Source of the DNA: Actinomycetota bacterium
GTDB lineage: Bacteria > Actinomycetota > Actinomycetes > Streptosporangiales > Streptosporangiaceae
Reading direction: 5' to 3'
Assembly (NCBI GenBank): GCA_019240215.1
Contig: JAFAYQ010000036.1
Location: 62,001 to 126,000, forward strand
DNA: 64,000 bases
The position numbers and the translations under genes were made by a program. Each line of letters opens with the position of its first letter. The first letter of the stretch is position 1. The notes beneath the pieces were generated by a model. It made no database searches and was not told the origin of the DNA. It saw only the letters and a list, made by a program, of their open reading frames with translations. Positions 31,523 through 42,742 of the stretch are shown here, piece after piece.

Positions 31523-33151
31523 TCAGTGGGTGCCGTCAGACCCATCGTGCGTGCCGAACGTGCGTTCTTCGTGATCAAGTTCGCGTTCGAGCACACGCAG
31601 GCTGGAATCGGGCAGCCGCCCGGCGTCGCGCCAGCGCAGGAGTTCCTCGCGCTGGGCGTCGATGACCGCCCGCCGGGCCCATTGGACCGCCTCGTGCTCC
31701 GGCGATCCGGGGGCCGACACGTCCGGGCCGTCCCCGCCGTCACCGCCTTCGTCGGCGCTCTGGTAGCGCCGCAGCCGGATCTCCAGCGTGGACCGCAGCC
31801 CGTCCAGTTCGTGCTCGGGCACCTCGGGGTCCTCGGCCACCTGGCCCAGCCGGGTCAGGCCGGCCTGGATCGACGCGGCTCGGGCATCGTTGCGGAGCGC
31901 GGCCGCGTCGGCCGGGTCGGCCCGCACGCCGAGCGCCCGCACGATCGGCGCGAACGTCACCCCCTGGAGCACCAGCGTGACCACGACGATGATGTACGCG
32001 CAGAACAGCAGCAGGTCCCGGTCGGGGAACGCTTTCCCGCTGGAAACGGTCAGCGGCAGCGTGAACACGGCCGCCAGGGTGATCACGCCGCGGGTCCCGG
32101 CCCAGCTCAGCACCACGATCTCCCGCCCCGACAGCGGCTGCTCGCGGCGGCCCATCCGGGAGTGCAGCGGGCGCGGCAGGTGCTGCGTCACCGCCAGCCA
32201 CAATGGCCGCAGCAGCAGCACCACGCCCACCGTCACCAGCACGGCGGCGGTGATCGTGGCGGCCGGGTAGCTGCGCAGGCCCTTGACGACCGGCACGATC
32301 TGCTGCCCGATGAGCAGGAACACGAACCCCTGGAGCAGGAAGTCGGCCAGCCGCCAGACCGCGGCCGCCTGCAGGCGGCTGGCCCCGGTGGTGAACCGGG
32401 GGGTGTCGTGCCCGACCATCAGCCCGGCCACCGCCACCGCCAGCACCCCCGACACGTGCGCTTCCTCACCGAGCAGGTAGGCGGCGAACGGGGTCACCAG
32501 CGACAGGCAGTTGACCAGCAGCGGGTCGCGCACCACCGACCGGGCCAGCCGGACCGCGATGCCGACGACGATCCCGGCGATCAGCCCGCCGGCCGACGCC
32601 ACCACGAAGTGCAGCACCGCGTCCCCGAGCGAGAAGTCGCCGCTGGTGGCGGCGGTCACCGCCACCGTCAGCGTGGTCAGCGCGGTGGCGTCGTTGAGCA
32701 GGCCCTCGCCCTCGATGATCGTGATCAGCCGGGCCGGCAGCCCGACCCGGCCGCCGACCGCCAGCGCCGCCACCGGGTCGGTGGGGGAGACCGCCGCTCC
32801 CAGCGCCACCCCGGCCGCCAGCCCGACGCCCGGCACCACCAGGTCCAGCCCGATCCCGGTCAGCAGCGCGGTGACCAGCACCAGCCCGATCGACAGGCTG
32901 ATGACCGCGCGCAGGTTCTTGCGGATCGCCAGCAGCGAGGAATCCAGCGCCGCGCTGTAGATCAGCGGCGGGATGACCAGGGTGAGGATGATCTGCGGGT
33001 TGAGCTTGAGGTTCGGCCCCGGCAGCAGCGCGTAGATCAGCCCCGCCACCGTCAGCAGGGCGGCCGCGGGCAGCCCGGTCCGGTTGGCCAGCAGCTGCAG
33101 CACGCAGATGGCCACCACCGCGGCCAGTCCCAGCGCGAGCAGCTCGGTCAT
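31523..33151 (-). CDS. CPA1-family Na+/H+ antiporter (NhaP type)
   Basis: This 542-residue protein has about 12 transmembrane segments. GAAVSPTDPVAALAV and EGEGLLNDATALTTLTVA carry the conserved ND pair in the ion-binding core; VVLSWAGTRGVITLAAVF is the RG-containing TM11 motif. A cytosolic tail of ~130 residues is mostly helical and charged. It exchanges Na+ (or K+) for H+. It lies between the coxDE arm and the coxMSLG arm but on the minus strand, so it may be read through from the cox operon. Confidence 0.88.
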   Translation of the reverse strand: MTELLALGLAAVVAICVLQLLANRTGLPAAALLTVAGLIYALLPGPNLKLNPQIILTLVIPPLIYSAALDSSLLAIRKNLRAVISLSIGLVLVTALLTGIGLDLVVPGVGLAAGVALGAAVSPTDPVAALAVGGRVGLPARLITIIEGEGLLNDATALTTLTVAVTAATSGDFSLGDAVLHFVVASAGGLIAGIVVGIAVRLARSVVRDPLLVNCLSLVTPFAAYLLGEEAHVSGVLAVAVAGLMVGHDTPRFTTGASRLQAAAVWRLADFLLQGFVFLLIGQQIVPVVKGLRSYPAATITAAVLVTVGVVLLLRPLWLAVTQHLPRPLHSRMGRREQPLSGREIVVLSWAGTRGVITLAAVFTLPLTVSSGKAFPDRDLLLFCAYIIVVVTLVLQGVTFAPIVRALGVRADPADAAALRNDARAASIQAGLTRLGQVAEDPEVPEHELDGLRSTLEIRLRRYQSADEGGDGGDGPDVSAPGSPEHEAVQWARRAVIDAQREELLRWRDAGRLPDSSLRVLERELDHEERTFGTHDGSDGTH

Positions 33152-33233
33152 GGGACCTTGTTATCAGACCCGTTGATCGTCCCTGGCCAGCTGGCCTTTA
33201 CCCATCTTTAAAGGGCTGCTGCCACCCGGGCTC

Positions 33234-33596
33234 CTACCGAGGTGCGTAGCCGACCGCGTCGTGCATCCGCGACCGCCGGGTGCCGGAGGCGGGCCGGGCC
33301 GGCTCGCGCGGCTCGGTGTGCTCCTCGGGGTTCCAGGTGGCGCCGGTCACGATCTCCTCGGCCATCCCGTACAGCAGCGGCAGCGCCCCGGCCACCACCC
33401 CGCCGGTCCGGTTGATGTGCTCGACGTTGGGCCCGATCAGCTCGGCGTGGGCCACGATCGAGCGGACGATCCCGGCGCACTCCTCGAGGTTGGCCGCGAT
33501 CCGGTTGAGCAGCGAGCCGACCCAGAACAGGTACACCGCCAGCCCGGCGATCAGCACCACGATCTCCAGGACCGTCAGCACCACCAGCGCGGTCAT
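33234..33596 (-). CDS. Small single-span membrane protein of the cox region (1 of 5)
   Basis: This 120-residue protein has one transmembrane helix (2-30, TALVVLTVLEIVVLIAGLAVYLFWV by pattern). A helical segment LLNRIAANLEECAGIVRSIVAHAE and a hydrophilic Arg/Glu tail follow. Its ATG overlaps the previous gene's stop (ATGA). The N-terminal span plus LLNRxxxxLE arrangement recurs in the 84-residue protein at 34525. Function unknown. Confidence 0.65.
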   Translation of the reverse strand: MTALVVLTVLEIVVLIAGLAVYLFWVGSLLNRIAANLEECAGIVRSIVAHAELIGPNVEHINRTGGVVAGALPLLYGMAEEIVTGATWNPEEHTEPREPARPASGTRRSRMHDAVGYAPR

Positions 33597-33904
33597 GACT
33601 TCACCTTCCCCAGCACCCGGCCCAGGAACAGGTGGTGCTGCAGGCCCTCGGCCAGCACCGCCTCGACCCCGCCCGCCACCACCGGCAGCAGCGCGGTCGC
33701 CTCGGTGTTGGCGTCGGCCGTCGTGAGCGTCTGCTTGATCGTGGCGACCCGGGTGTCGATGACCTTGACCAGGTAGATCAGCGTCGACAGGAGCGCGACC
33801 ACGGCCAGGATCACCACCAGGCCGACGATCAGCCCGATGCTCCAGGCGGTGTGCTGCCCGGCCGACAGGGCCAGCGGGGATTGGGCAACGGCGTGCGGTT
33901 CCAT
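33593..33904 (-). CDS. Small single-span membrane protein of the cox region (2 of 5)
   Basis: This 103-residue protein has one transmembrane helix at about 19-46 (WSIGLIVGLVVILAVVALLSTLIYLV), then a helix VIDTRVATIKQTLTTADANTEATALLPVVAGGVEAVLAEGL. It overlaps the next gene by four bases and lies three bases after gene 3 of the series. Architecture matches its neighbours; no known domain recognised. Confidence 0.65.
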   Translation of the reverse strand: MEPHAVAQSPLALSAGQHTAWSIGLIVGLVVILAVVALLSTLIYLVKVIDTRVATIKQTLTTADANTEATALLPVVAGGVEAVLAEGLQHHLFLGRVLGKVKS

Positions 33905-33907
33905 TCC

Positions 33908-34153
33908 TCAGCCTCCCAGCCGCTCGCGGCCGCGCTTGAGCCCCGCGATGATGTGCGTGGCGTGCTCGATGGTGGTGTTCAGGCCGGTCAGCGGGGCGGT
34001 GTGGCGGGCCGCGGCCGCCAGCTGGTCGTCGATCAGCGGGGCCGCCCGGCCGATCGAGCGGGCCAGCAGCAGGATCGGCACCACCAGCGCCACCACGACC
34101 AGCACGATCGCGATGCCGATCCCGTAGCCGATCCACCAGCCGGTGTAACTCAT
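33908..34153 (-). CDS. Small single-span membrane protein of the cox region (3 of 5)
   Basis: This 81-residue protein has a transmembrane helix at about 6-32 (WWIGYGIGIAIVLVVVALVVPILLLA), then an amphipathic helical tail with HTAPLTGLNTTIEHATHIIAGLKRG. GAGGGGAG lies seven bases before the ATG. A 130-base spacer separates it from gene 4. Unknown family. Confidence 0.65.
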   Translation of the reverse strand: MSYTGWWIGYGIGIAIVLVVVALVVPILLLARSIGRAAPLIDDQLAAAARHTAPLTGLNTTIEHATHIIAGLKRGRERLGG

Positions 34154-34283
34154 GCTCTGGCTCCCCTCGGCCCGGTCAGACCGTGTTTGCCCGCTCGCCT
34201 TCGGGGCGCCTTGAGGCGGCGCCTTCCCTCGTCGCTCGTTCCTCGCTCCTCAGTCCAGGCACCGCCGCGCCCCTCCGGCTCGC

Positions 34284-34511
34284 TCATACCGTGTCGCAGA
34301 AGTCGCGGACGGGCTTGAGGCTGGCGTTGACCGACGCCACCACGGCCGGCACCCCGCTGGTCTGCTGGGCGACCACGGTCACGCCGCCCAGCACCTGGAC
34401 CAGGGTCGCCTTGGTGGCCCGCAGGTGGAAGATGACCCGCAGCAGGCCGATCGCGGTGATCCCGACGATCAGCGCCGCCACGATGATGGTGAACCAGGCC
34501 ACAGCCGGCAT
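34284..34511 (-). CDS. Small single-span membrane protein of the cox region (4 of 5)
   Basis: This 75-residue protein has a transmembrane helix at about 5-28 (AWFTIIVAALIVGITAIGLLRVI), then LRATKATLVQVLGGVTVVAQQTSGVPAVVASVNASLKPV. It is 13 bases after gene 5. The tail helices of the series share a pattern of small residues and Thr/Ala-rich heptads that could pair with one another. Unknown family. Confidence 0.65.
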   Translation of the reverse strand: MPAVAWFTIIVAALIVGITAIGLLRVIFHLRATKATLVQVLGGVTVVAQQTSGVPAVVASVNASLKPVRDFCDTV

Positions 34512-34524
34512 GACGTTTTCCTTC

Positions 34525-34779
34525 CTAGCCCAGCAGCTTGCTCACGGGGCCGGCGTAGCGCACCGCGCCCGCCGCGACCGCCTTGATCGTGGTGTCGGTC
34601 TGGCCCAGCGCCTCGGGGGCGCCGTCCAGCTCGCCGACCAGGGCCACCCCGCCCGCCAGGATCTCGTCGCTGGCGCCGCGGATCCGCTCGAGCGCGGCCA
34701 GCACCCGGTTGAGCAGCGCGATCACCACCGGCAGGACCACCACCAGCAGCACGATCGCGCCGATCCACCACAAGGCCAT
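34525..34779 (-). CDS. Small single-span membrane protein of the cox region (5 of 5, next to coxG)
   Basis: This 84-residue protein has a transmembrane helix at about 3-24 (LWWIGAIVLLVVVLPVVIALL), then NRVLAALERIRGASDEILAGGVALVGELDGAPEALGQTDTTIKAV. The layout recalls DUF948-like membrane-tethered helices. It begins 10 bases after the coxG stop, making it the first of the series in the operon. Function unknown; membrane tethering of CO dehydrogenase or quinone delivery is a hypothesis. Confidence 0.68.
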   Translation of the reverse strand: MALWWIGAIVLLVVVLPVVIALLNRVLAALERIRGASDEILAGGVALVGELDGAPEALGQTDTTIKAVAAGAVRYAGPVSKLLG

Positions 34780-34789
34780 GACTGTCTCC

Positions 34790-35377
34790 TCAGCTAGCGG
34801 GGGACTGGTAGGGCAGGAAGAACCGGGCGTACACCCGGCGCAGCGCCATCAGCGCCGCCTGCAGCCCGATGGCCAGGCCGCTGGCCTGCCGGGCGGCCGG
34901 GGCGGCGCCCGCCAGCGACTCGCCCCGGTCCAGCCGGGCCATGCCGTCCTGCAGGTTGGCGGCGAACTCGCGCATCAGCACGGCGGTGACGTCGGAGATC
35001 ATGCCCCGCCCGTACTGGGCGGCCGCCCCCGAGATCTGCAGGTCCATGTGCACGCCGACCTTGGTGCCGGCCCGGGCCCGGGTCAGTTTGGCGGTGACCC
35101 CCATCGCCGCCTGGCCGCGGCCGCGCTCGTCGGCCCCGGCCGCGTTGACCACGATGCGCCGGCCGGCCTCGTCCCGCTCGACGATGTCGGCCGTCCCGGT
35201 GAACTTCAGCCGGACCGGTCCCATCCGGATGCCGACCAGGCCCTCGTACCGGTCGTCGCCCAGGTCCTTGGTCAGCTCGGTGCCGGGCAGGCAGGCGGCC
35301 ACGTGCGGGATGTCCTGGAAGAACCCCCACACCTTCTCGATCGGCGCCGGCACCTCGAATTCGTTCGTGATCAGCAT
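34790..35377 (-). CDS. coxG: CoxG-type SRPBCC protein of CO dehydrogenase
   Basis: This 195-residue protein has residues 1-150 in the SRPBCC (START-like) fold of CoxG (MLITNEFEVPAPIEKVWGFFQDIPHVAACLPGTEL...LKFTGTADIVERDEAGRRIVV). A hydrophobic/amphipathic C-terminus (GLAIGLQAALMALRRVYARFF) could touch the membrane. CoxG links CO dehydrogenase to the membrane and the quinone pool. The ATG at 35377 is chosen because AAGGAC lies eight bases upstream and the gene then overlaps the XdhC-YHS stop by seven bases. Confidence 0.92.
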   Translation of the reverse strand: MLITNEFEVPAPIEKVWGFFQDIPHVAACLPGTELTKDLGDDRYEGLVGIRMGPVRLKFTGTADIVERDEAGRRIVVNAAGADERGRGQAAMGVTAKLTRARAGTKVGVHMDLQISGAAAQYGRGMISDVTAVLMREFAANLQDGMARLDRGESLAGAAPAARQASGLAIGLQAALMALRRVYARFFLPYQSPAS

Positions 35378-36411
35378 CGGCTCTTGTCCTTCGCGAATGC
35401 GTTCCGGCAGCCCAGGCAGCAGAAGTAGTAGGTGACGCCGTCCAGCTCCAGCGGGTAAGCGCCCCGCCCCGCGGTGACCGTCATCCCGCACACCGGATCC
35501 ACTGCCTCGGCCGGCTCCGCCGCCCCGGCGGCCGCCCCAGCAGCCGCCCCTGCCGCGGCCGCCGCCCCAGCCCCACCCGTCACTCCAGCCCCACCCGTCA
35601 CTCCAGCCCCAGTCGTCGCTTCAGCCTCACCAACCTCAGCAACCCCACCAGGCCCAGCCACCGCCAGCTTCCCGGCCGCCCGCAGCTGCACCAGCTCGGC
35701 CAGGATCGCCACCGCGATCTCCTGGTGGGTGGTCCGCCCCAGATCGAGCCCGGCCGGGCTGTGCACCCGTTCCAGCTCGGCCGCCGGCACCCCCCGCTCG
35801 GCCAGGTACCCGAGCACGGTCCGTCCCCGTTTGGCCGAACCGACCAGCCCGATGTAGGCCGGCTTGGCCGCGACCGCCGCCGTGATCGCCTCCTCGTCGT
35901 GGTGCCCCTGGGTGGCGACGACCACGATCGACCGGGCATTGGCGTGCTCGGCGGTGAAGTCCTCGCCCGCGATCACGTCCGCCCGCCAGCCCAGCGCCCG
36001 GGCCAGCTCGCCCAGCGTCTGCGCCATCGGCGAGTGGCCGACCACCACCAGGTGCGGGGACGGCTGGACGGGCTCGATGTAGACCTCCAGCGAGCCCTCG
36101 CTCGAGCAGGAGATCGGCACGAACAGCATGCCGTCCGGCAGCGACTCGCTGAACTGGTCGGGCGTGCCCAGCAGCAGCAGCCGGGGCACGCCCTCGGCGA
36201 TGACCTCGCGGGCCTGCCGGATCACCACCGGCTCGGCGCAGGCCCCGCCGATCCACCCGTGCAGCTCACCCGAGGCGGTCACGATCGCCCGGCAGCTCTC
36301 CTTGCCGGACGAGGGGCCTTGCCGCCAGACCACCGTGGCCAGCGCGAACGATTCGCCCCGGCGGGCCAGGTCGGCGCCGTGCTCCAGGAACGCCCAGCCG
36401 TCCATGACCAT
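35371..36411 (-). CDS. coxF: CoxF/XdhC-family maturation factor fused to a YHS domain
   Basis: In this 346-residue protein, residues 1-110 contain the XdhC N-terminal domain (FALATVVWRQGPSSGKESCRAIVTASGELHGWIGGACAEPVV) and 115-250 the Rossmann-like C-terminal domain (HLVVVGHSPMAQTLGELARALGW...YIGLVGSAKRG). An Ala/Gly/Thr-rich linker from an 18-bp tandem repeat (about 35574-35612) follows, then a C-terminal YHS metal-binding domain (DPVCGMTV...YYFCCLGCRNAF). XdhC proteins load sulfurated molybdenum cofactor; the YHS part may handle copper. An ATG at 36405 with better-spaced GAGG is an alternative start. Confidence 0.87.
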   Translation of the reverse strand: MVMDGWAFLEHGADLARRGESFALATVVWRQGPSSGKESCRAIVTASGELHGWIGGACAEPVVIRQAREVIAEGVPRLLLLGTPDQFSESLPDGMLFVPISCSSEGSLEVYIEPVQPSPHLVVVGHSPMAQTLGELARALGWRADVIAGEDFTAEHANARSIVVVATQGHHDEEAITAAVAAKPAYIGLVGSAKRGRTVLGYLAERGVPAAELERVHSPAGLDLGRTTHQEIAVAILAELVQLRAAGKLAVAGPGGVAEVGEAEATTGAGVTGGAGVTGGAGAAAAAGAAAGAAAGAAEPAEAVDPVCGMTVTAGRGAYPLELDGVTYYFCCLGCRNAFAKDKSRC

Positions 36412-36415
36412 GTCC

Positions 36416-39345
<2,930 letters not shown>

Positions 39346-39346
39346 G

Positions 39347-40222
39347 TCAGGCGGCCCTCTCCTGCGTCCAGTCGATGCGGCTGAGAATCCGCACCACGAA
39401 CGTGCTCACGATGTGCCGCTTGTAGGTGGCGCTGCCCCGGTGGTCGGACTTGGGCTGGGCGGCGGCGGCCGCCAGGCGGCCCGCCTCGGCGATCGTCTCG
39501 GCGGTCAGCGGCCGCCCGGTCAGCACCTGCTCGGCCTCGGTCGCCTCGATCGTCGACCCGCCCACCCCGGTGAGCGCGATCCCGGCCCGGATGACCTGGG
39601 ATCCGTCGGTCTCCAGGGCGACCGCCACCCCGGCCGTGGCGAAGTCGCCGACCCGGCGTTCCAGCTTCAGGTAGCCGCCCGCGGGCGCGCCGCGGGGGGC
39701 CGGGATGACCGCCTCGACCGCGATCTCGTCGTGGGCCAGCGCGTTCTCGAACGGGCCGAGCACGAACTCACGAAGCGGGATCGTGCGCTGCCCGGCCGGC
39801 CCCTGGGCCACGATCGAGCCGCCCAGCGCCAGCACCACCGACGCCCAGTCGCCCTGGGGGTCGGCGTGGCAGAGCGAGCCGACCAGCGTGCCCCGGTTAC
39901 GGACCAGCGGGTCGGCGATCAGCGGGGCGGCCGCCGTCATCGTCGGCTGGTGCCCGGGCAGCAGGTCGGAGTGCTCGAGGTCGGCGTGGCGGCACAGCGC
40001 CCCGACGTGGATGCTGCCGTCGGGGTCGACCCGGTGGTAGTCCAGGCCGGGTATCGCGTTGATGTCGACCAGCAGCTCGGGGGAGGCGAACCGCAGCTTC
40101 ATCATCGGGATCAGGCTCTGCCCGCCCGCCAGCACCTTGGCGTCCTCGCCGCCCTCGTGCAGCAGCCGGACCGCCTGCTCGGCCGACCGGGCGGCCTGGT
40201 AACGAAACCGGGACGGGTACAT
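39347..40222 (-). CDS. coxM: CO dehydrogenase medium (FAD) subunit
   Basis: This 291-residue FAD-binding subunit begins [45 protein letters not shown], the CoxM/xanthine-dehydrogenase-C FAD motif (AGGQSL). [28 protein letters not shown] is the second FAD motif. The C-terminal CODH_C domain spans about 175-285. It accepts electrons from CoxS and passes them towards quinone. ATG overlaps the preceding 87-aa gene by four bases. Confidence 0.95.
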   Translation of the reverse strand: MYPSRFRYQAARSAEQAVRLLHEGGEDAKVLAGGQSLIPMMKLRFASPELLVDINAIPGLDYHRVDPDGSIHVGALCRHADLEHSDLLPGHQPTMTAAAPLIADPLVRNRGTLVGSLCHADPQGDWASVVLALGGSIVAQGPAGQRTIPLREFVLGPFENALAHDEIAVEAVIPAPRGAPAGGYLKLERRVGDFATAGVAVALETDGSQVIRAGIALTGVGGSTIEATEAEQVLTGRPLTAETIAEAGRLAAAAAQPKSDHRGSATYKRHIVSTFVVRILSRIDWTQERAA

Positions 40223-40485
40223 CAGGGCCGCCCCGCCGCCGCGGGCGGCTCCGGGTCGTCATCAGGCACCGCGATCGGCAGCGAGTCCTCTTCCGGATCG
40301 GGCCGCGGCCGCTGGTGCGGTGGCCACGGCCCGGCCACCGGCTGCCCGGCCACCTTGAGGAAGTCGACCAGCTCGGGCCAGGCCCACACGCTCGGGCTCT
40401 TGCCGCCCTCGTTTTTCGGCGCGTTCTCGATCAGCTCGAAGAAACGCGGGTTGTCCCGGCTGTGCCCATCGCCTTCGATCCGCAT
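40222..40485 (-). CDS. Small hypothetical protein at the head of the cox operon
   Basis: In this 87-residue protein, residues 10-48 (DNPRFFELIENAPKNEGGKSPSVWAWPELVDFLKVAGQP by pattern) look folded and helical; the remainder is Pro/Glu/Asp-rich. There are no cysteines or membrane spans. Its stop overlaps the coxM start, so it is translationally coupled to the CO dehydrogenase genes. Function unknown. Confidence 0.65.
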   Translation of the reverse strand: MRIEGDGHSRDNPRFFELIENAPKNEGGKSPSVWAWPELVDFLKVAGQPVAGPWPPHQRPRPDPEEDSLPIAVPDDDPEPPAAAGRP

Positions 40486-40540
40486 TCCGGCATCATCGGC
40501 TCACCCGGCGGAACCGGGCAACAGGGGAATAAGTGGTCGC

Positions 40541-41110
40541 TTAACTGCCCTGGACGGCCAGCGCCAGCTCCTGGTCAGGGCAGCCGAGCGGCAGCTCGTA
40601 CTCGAGCGTCCCGAACTCCCGGTGCAGCACGGTGCCGCCCATTCGCCGCAGCAGCAGCCCCATGGCCACGTTGCTGCCCGCCGTCAGCGCGATGAACCGC
40701 CGGACGCCGGCTCGCCGGGCGCGGGCGGCCAGCTGGTTCACCAGCTCGGTCCCGAGCCCGCGCCCCTGCCAGCCGTCGACTACCGCCACCGCCAGCTCGG
40801 CCGTCCCGGGGTCAGCCTGGTCCCGGATGTACCGCGCGATCCCCGCGCTCGCCCCGGTCCCGGTGTCCAGCGCCGTGATCGCCTCATGGTCATAGTGATC
40901 GATGTCGGTGAGGTACCGCAGCTCAGCAGGCCGCAGCTCTTCCTTGGCGGTCAGGAACCGCAGCCGCCGCGACTCCGGGCTCAGCCCGGCGAAAATCTCC
41001 GCCACCAGCCCCGTATCGGCCGGCGTGACAGGCCGAATTCGCACAACGGACCCATCCCGCAGGGTCGCCGGTTCACTGCGCGGTACCACGGCCAAGGTGT
41101 GTTCTTCCAT
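40541..41110 (-). CDS. GNAT-family N-acetyltransferase
   Basis: This 189-residue protein opens with LRDGSVVRIRPVTPADTGLVAEIFAGLSPESRRLRF, the opening of the acetyltransferases often found fused to or beside acyl-CoA ligases (Pat-like). The acetyl-CoA motif is VAVVDGWQGRGLGTELVNQLAARARRAGV (R/QxxGxG/A present). ATG at 41110 is chosen; longer upstream forms lack protein-like sequence. Its end lies 55 bases before the cox operon and a short GC hairpin follows it. Substrate unknown; Pat-like lysine acetylation is possible. Confidence 0.83.
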   Translation of the reverse strand: MEEHTLAVVPRSEPATLRDGSVVRIRPVTPADTGLVAEIFAGLSPESRRLRFLTAKEELRPAELRYLTDIDHYDHEAITALDTGTGASAGIARYIRDQADPGTAELAVAVVDGWQGRGLGTELVNQLAARARRAGVRRFIALTAGSNVAMGLLLRRMGGTVLHREFGTLEYELPLGCPDQELALAVQGS

Positions 41111-41537
41111 CACTAAAATGTCCAACCACCTGGCGCCGGCCGCTATGCCCCGAGCGGTCCCTGGTTCGCGGTGATTGCGGTCACCACCGCCCCGGCTCCC
41201 GCGCAGAACTCGAGGCACGCCGGTCTGAGTCAGCCCTGGCCTCCGGCCCGAGTTCGCCCGGGCCGCGCCCGTACGTCCCAGACTTGGTCCGCGGCTCCCT
41301 CCGCCCAATTCACATGCGCCTCGTGAGCGCCACATCGACTCACGCGCACCGCAGAGCGCCCCCCACCCGTCACACCCGGCGCAGCCCGGGTCTCAATGGA
41401 GCGTAACCGGCGATAATCGCCGGAAACGCTCCAGCCAAAGCCGGGCCGGTGAAGCTGGGGCGCCCGGGGCTCGTGGGAGTCCATCAAGCGCCAAGCCAGC
41501 CACTCCGGCCTGCAGAGTCACAGGCGCCGCCCGTACC
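41111..41537. terminator. 427-bp intergenic region with a two-stage hairpin (41398-41432)
   Basis: No gene is supported here. The notable structure is GGAGCGT-AA-CCGGCGA-TAA-TCGCCGG-AA-ACGCTCC at 41398-41432: two perfect 7-bp stems separated by a symmetrical AA/AA bulge with a 3-base loop. It lies about 105 bases beyond the lacI stop and upstream of the GNAT gene on the same strand. No U-tract follows, so it may terminate lacI transcription weakly or be a protein-binding site. Confidence 0.5.
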
Positions 41538-42560
41538 TCAGGAGACGGCAGGAGCTATCTCCCCGGACCCTCGGATCACCAGCCGGGTCAGCAGGACGAC
41601 CTCGCGGGCCGGCGACGTGTCCCCGGCGATCCGCCCGAACAAAAGCTGAGCCGCGGTGGCCCCGATCGTGGTCGGGTCCTGGGCCACCACCGTGACCGGC
41701 GGGGTCAGCTTGTCGGCCAGCGCGAACTCGTCGAAGCCGACCAGGGCGACGGCCTCGCGCTGGCGCGAAGAGCTGTAGAGGGCGTCGACGGTGCCCATGG
41801 TGACCAGGTCGTTGCTGGCGAACAGGGCGGTCGGCGGGGACGCCAGCCCGATCAGTTCCTCGGCCGCCCGGGTGGCGTCGGCCCGGCTGCGCAGGCCGTG
41901 GCGGATCAGGGCCGGGTCGGGCACCAGGCCGTCGGCCGCGAACGCCTCGGTGAAGCCCTCGAACCGCTCGCGGATGGCCCAGATGTCCTCGCGGTCGCCG
42001 AGGTAGCCGATCCGGCGGTGGCCCTGGTCGAGCAGGTGGCGAACGGCCTGGTAGGCGCCCCGGCGGTTGTCGACCAGCACGGTGTCGGCGTCCAGGTTGT
42101 CAGCCGGGCGGTCCACGCACACGACCTTGACCCCGAGATCCTGCTGCTCCTTCAGGAATCGGTGACTGCCGGCGACCGGAACCACGATCAGGCCGTCCAC
42201 CCGGCGCGCGCAGAACGCCGACACGACCTCCTTCTCCCGGGCCAGGCTGTCGTTGGAGCTGCCGATCAGCACCACGCAGTCGTGCAGCCGCGCGGCGTCC
42301 TCGACCGCCCGGGTCAGCGCGGCGAAGAACGGGTTGGCCAGGTCGTCCACCAGCAGTCCGATGGTCTCGGTCAGCTGGCCCTTGCGGCGCAGCTGGCGCG
42401 CCATGTCGTTGCGCTGGTAGCCGAGCCGGCGGATGGCCCGCTCGACCCGCGCGGCGGTCTCCGGCTGCACCCCCGGCTCGCCGTTGACCACGCGGGAGAC
42501 GGTCATCAGGCTCACCCCGGCCGCCGCCGCCACGTCGCGCATGGTCGGACGCTTGTTCAC
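41538..42560 (-). CDS. LacI-family repressor of the adjacent sugar ABC operon
   Basis: This 340-residue protein has a perfect LacI HTH (PTMRDVAAAAGVSLMTVSRVVNGEPGVQPETAARVERAIRRLGYQRN) and hinge, then the periplasmic-binding-like ligand domain (TIGLLVDDLANPFFAALTRAVEDAA...LVGFDEFALADKLTPPVTVVAQD). GTG start. It diverges from the ATPase gene at 42743, and two GATGGGAACGTTATCA operator-like sites lie between. It most likely senses the imported sugar. Confidence 0.9.
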   Translation of the reverse strand: MNKRPTMRDVAAAAGVSLMTVSRVVNGEPGVQPETAARVERAIRRLGYQRNDMARQLRRKGQLTETIGLLVDDLANPFFAALTRAVEDAARLHDCVVLIGSSNDSLAREKEVVSAFCARRVDGLIVVPVAGSHRFLKEQQDLGVKVVCVDRPADNLDADTVLVDNRRGAYQAVRHLLDQGHRRIGYLGDREDIWAIRERFEGFTEAFAADGLVPDPALIRHGLRSRADATRAAEELIGLASPPTALFASNDLVTMGTVDALYSSSRQREAVALVGFDEFALADKLTPPVTVVAQDPTTIGATAAQLLFGRIAGDTSPAREVVLLTRLVIRGSGEIAPAVS

Positions 42561-42588
42561 ACCCGAACGCCTTTCATCCGCCCATCTG

Positions 42589-42696
42589 GATGGGAACGTT
42601 ATCAGTTCGTTGCCTCTGGCGCGCTACCCTGCCAGTACTGCTCTTGACATCTGGGCCGGGCACTTGAAGAATCCCAGCACGATGGGAACGTTATCA
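42589..42696. promoter_or_regulatory. Paired LacI operator-like sites between lacI and the ABC operon
   Basis: The 16-mer GATGGGAACGTTATCA occurs at 42589-42604 and 42681-42696, 92 bases apart and in the same orientation. Each contains the central AACGTT with half-palindromic flanks typical of LacI-family operators. One lies close to the lacI start, the other near the ABC promoter, fitting autoregulation plus operon repression. Confidence 0.7.
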
Positions 42697-42742
42697 ACCA
42701 TAAGGGTGCCGTAACCCAACGGAGAGTGGAAGGGGCGCATCT

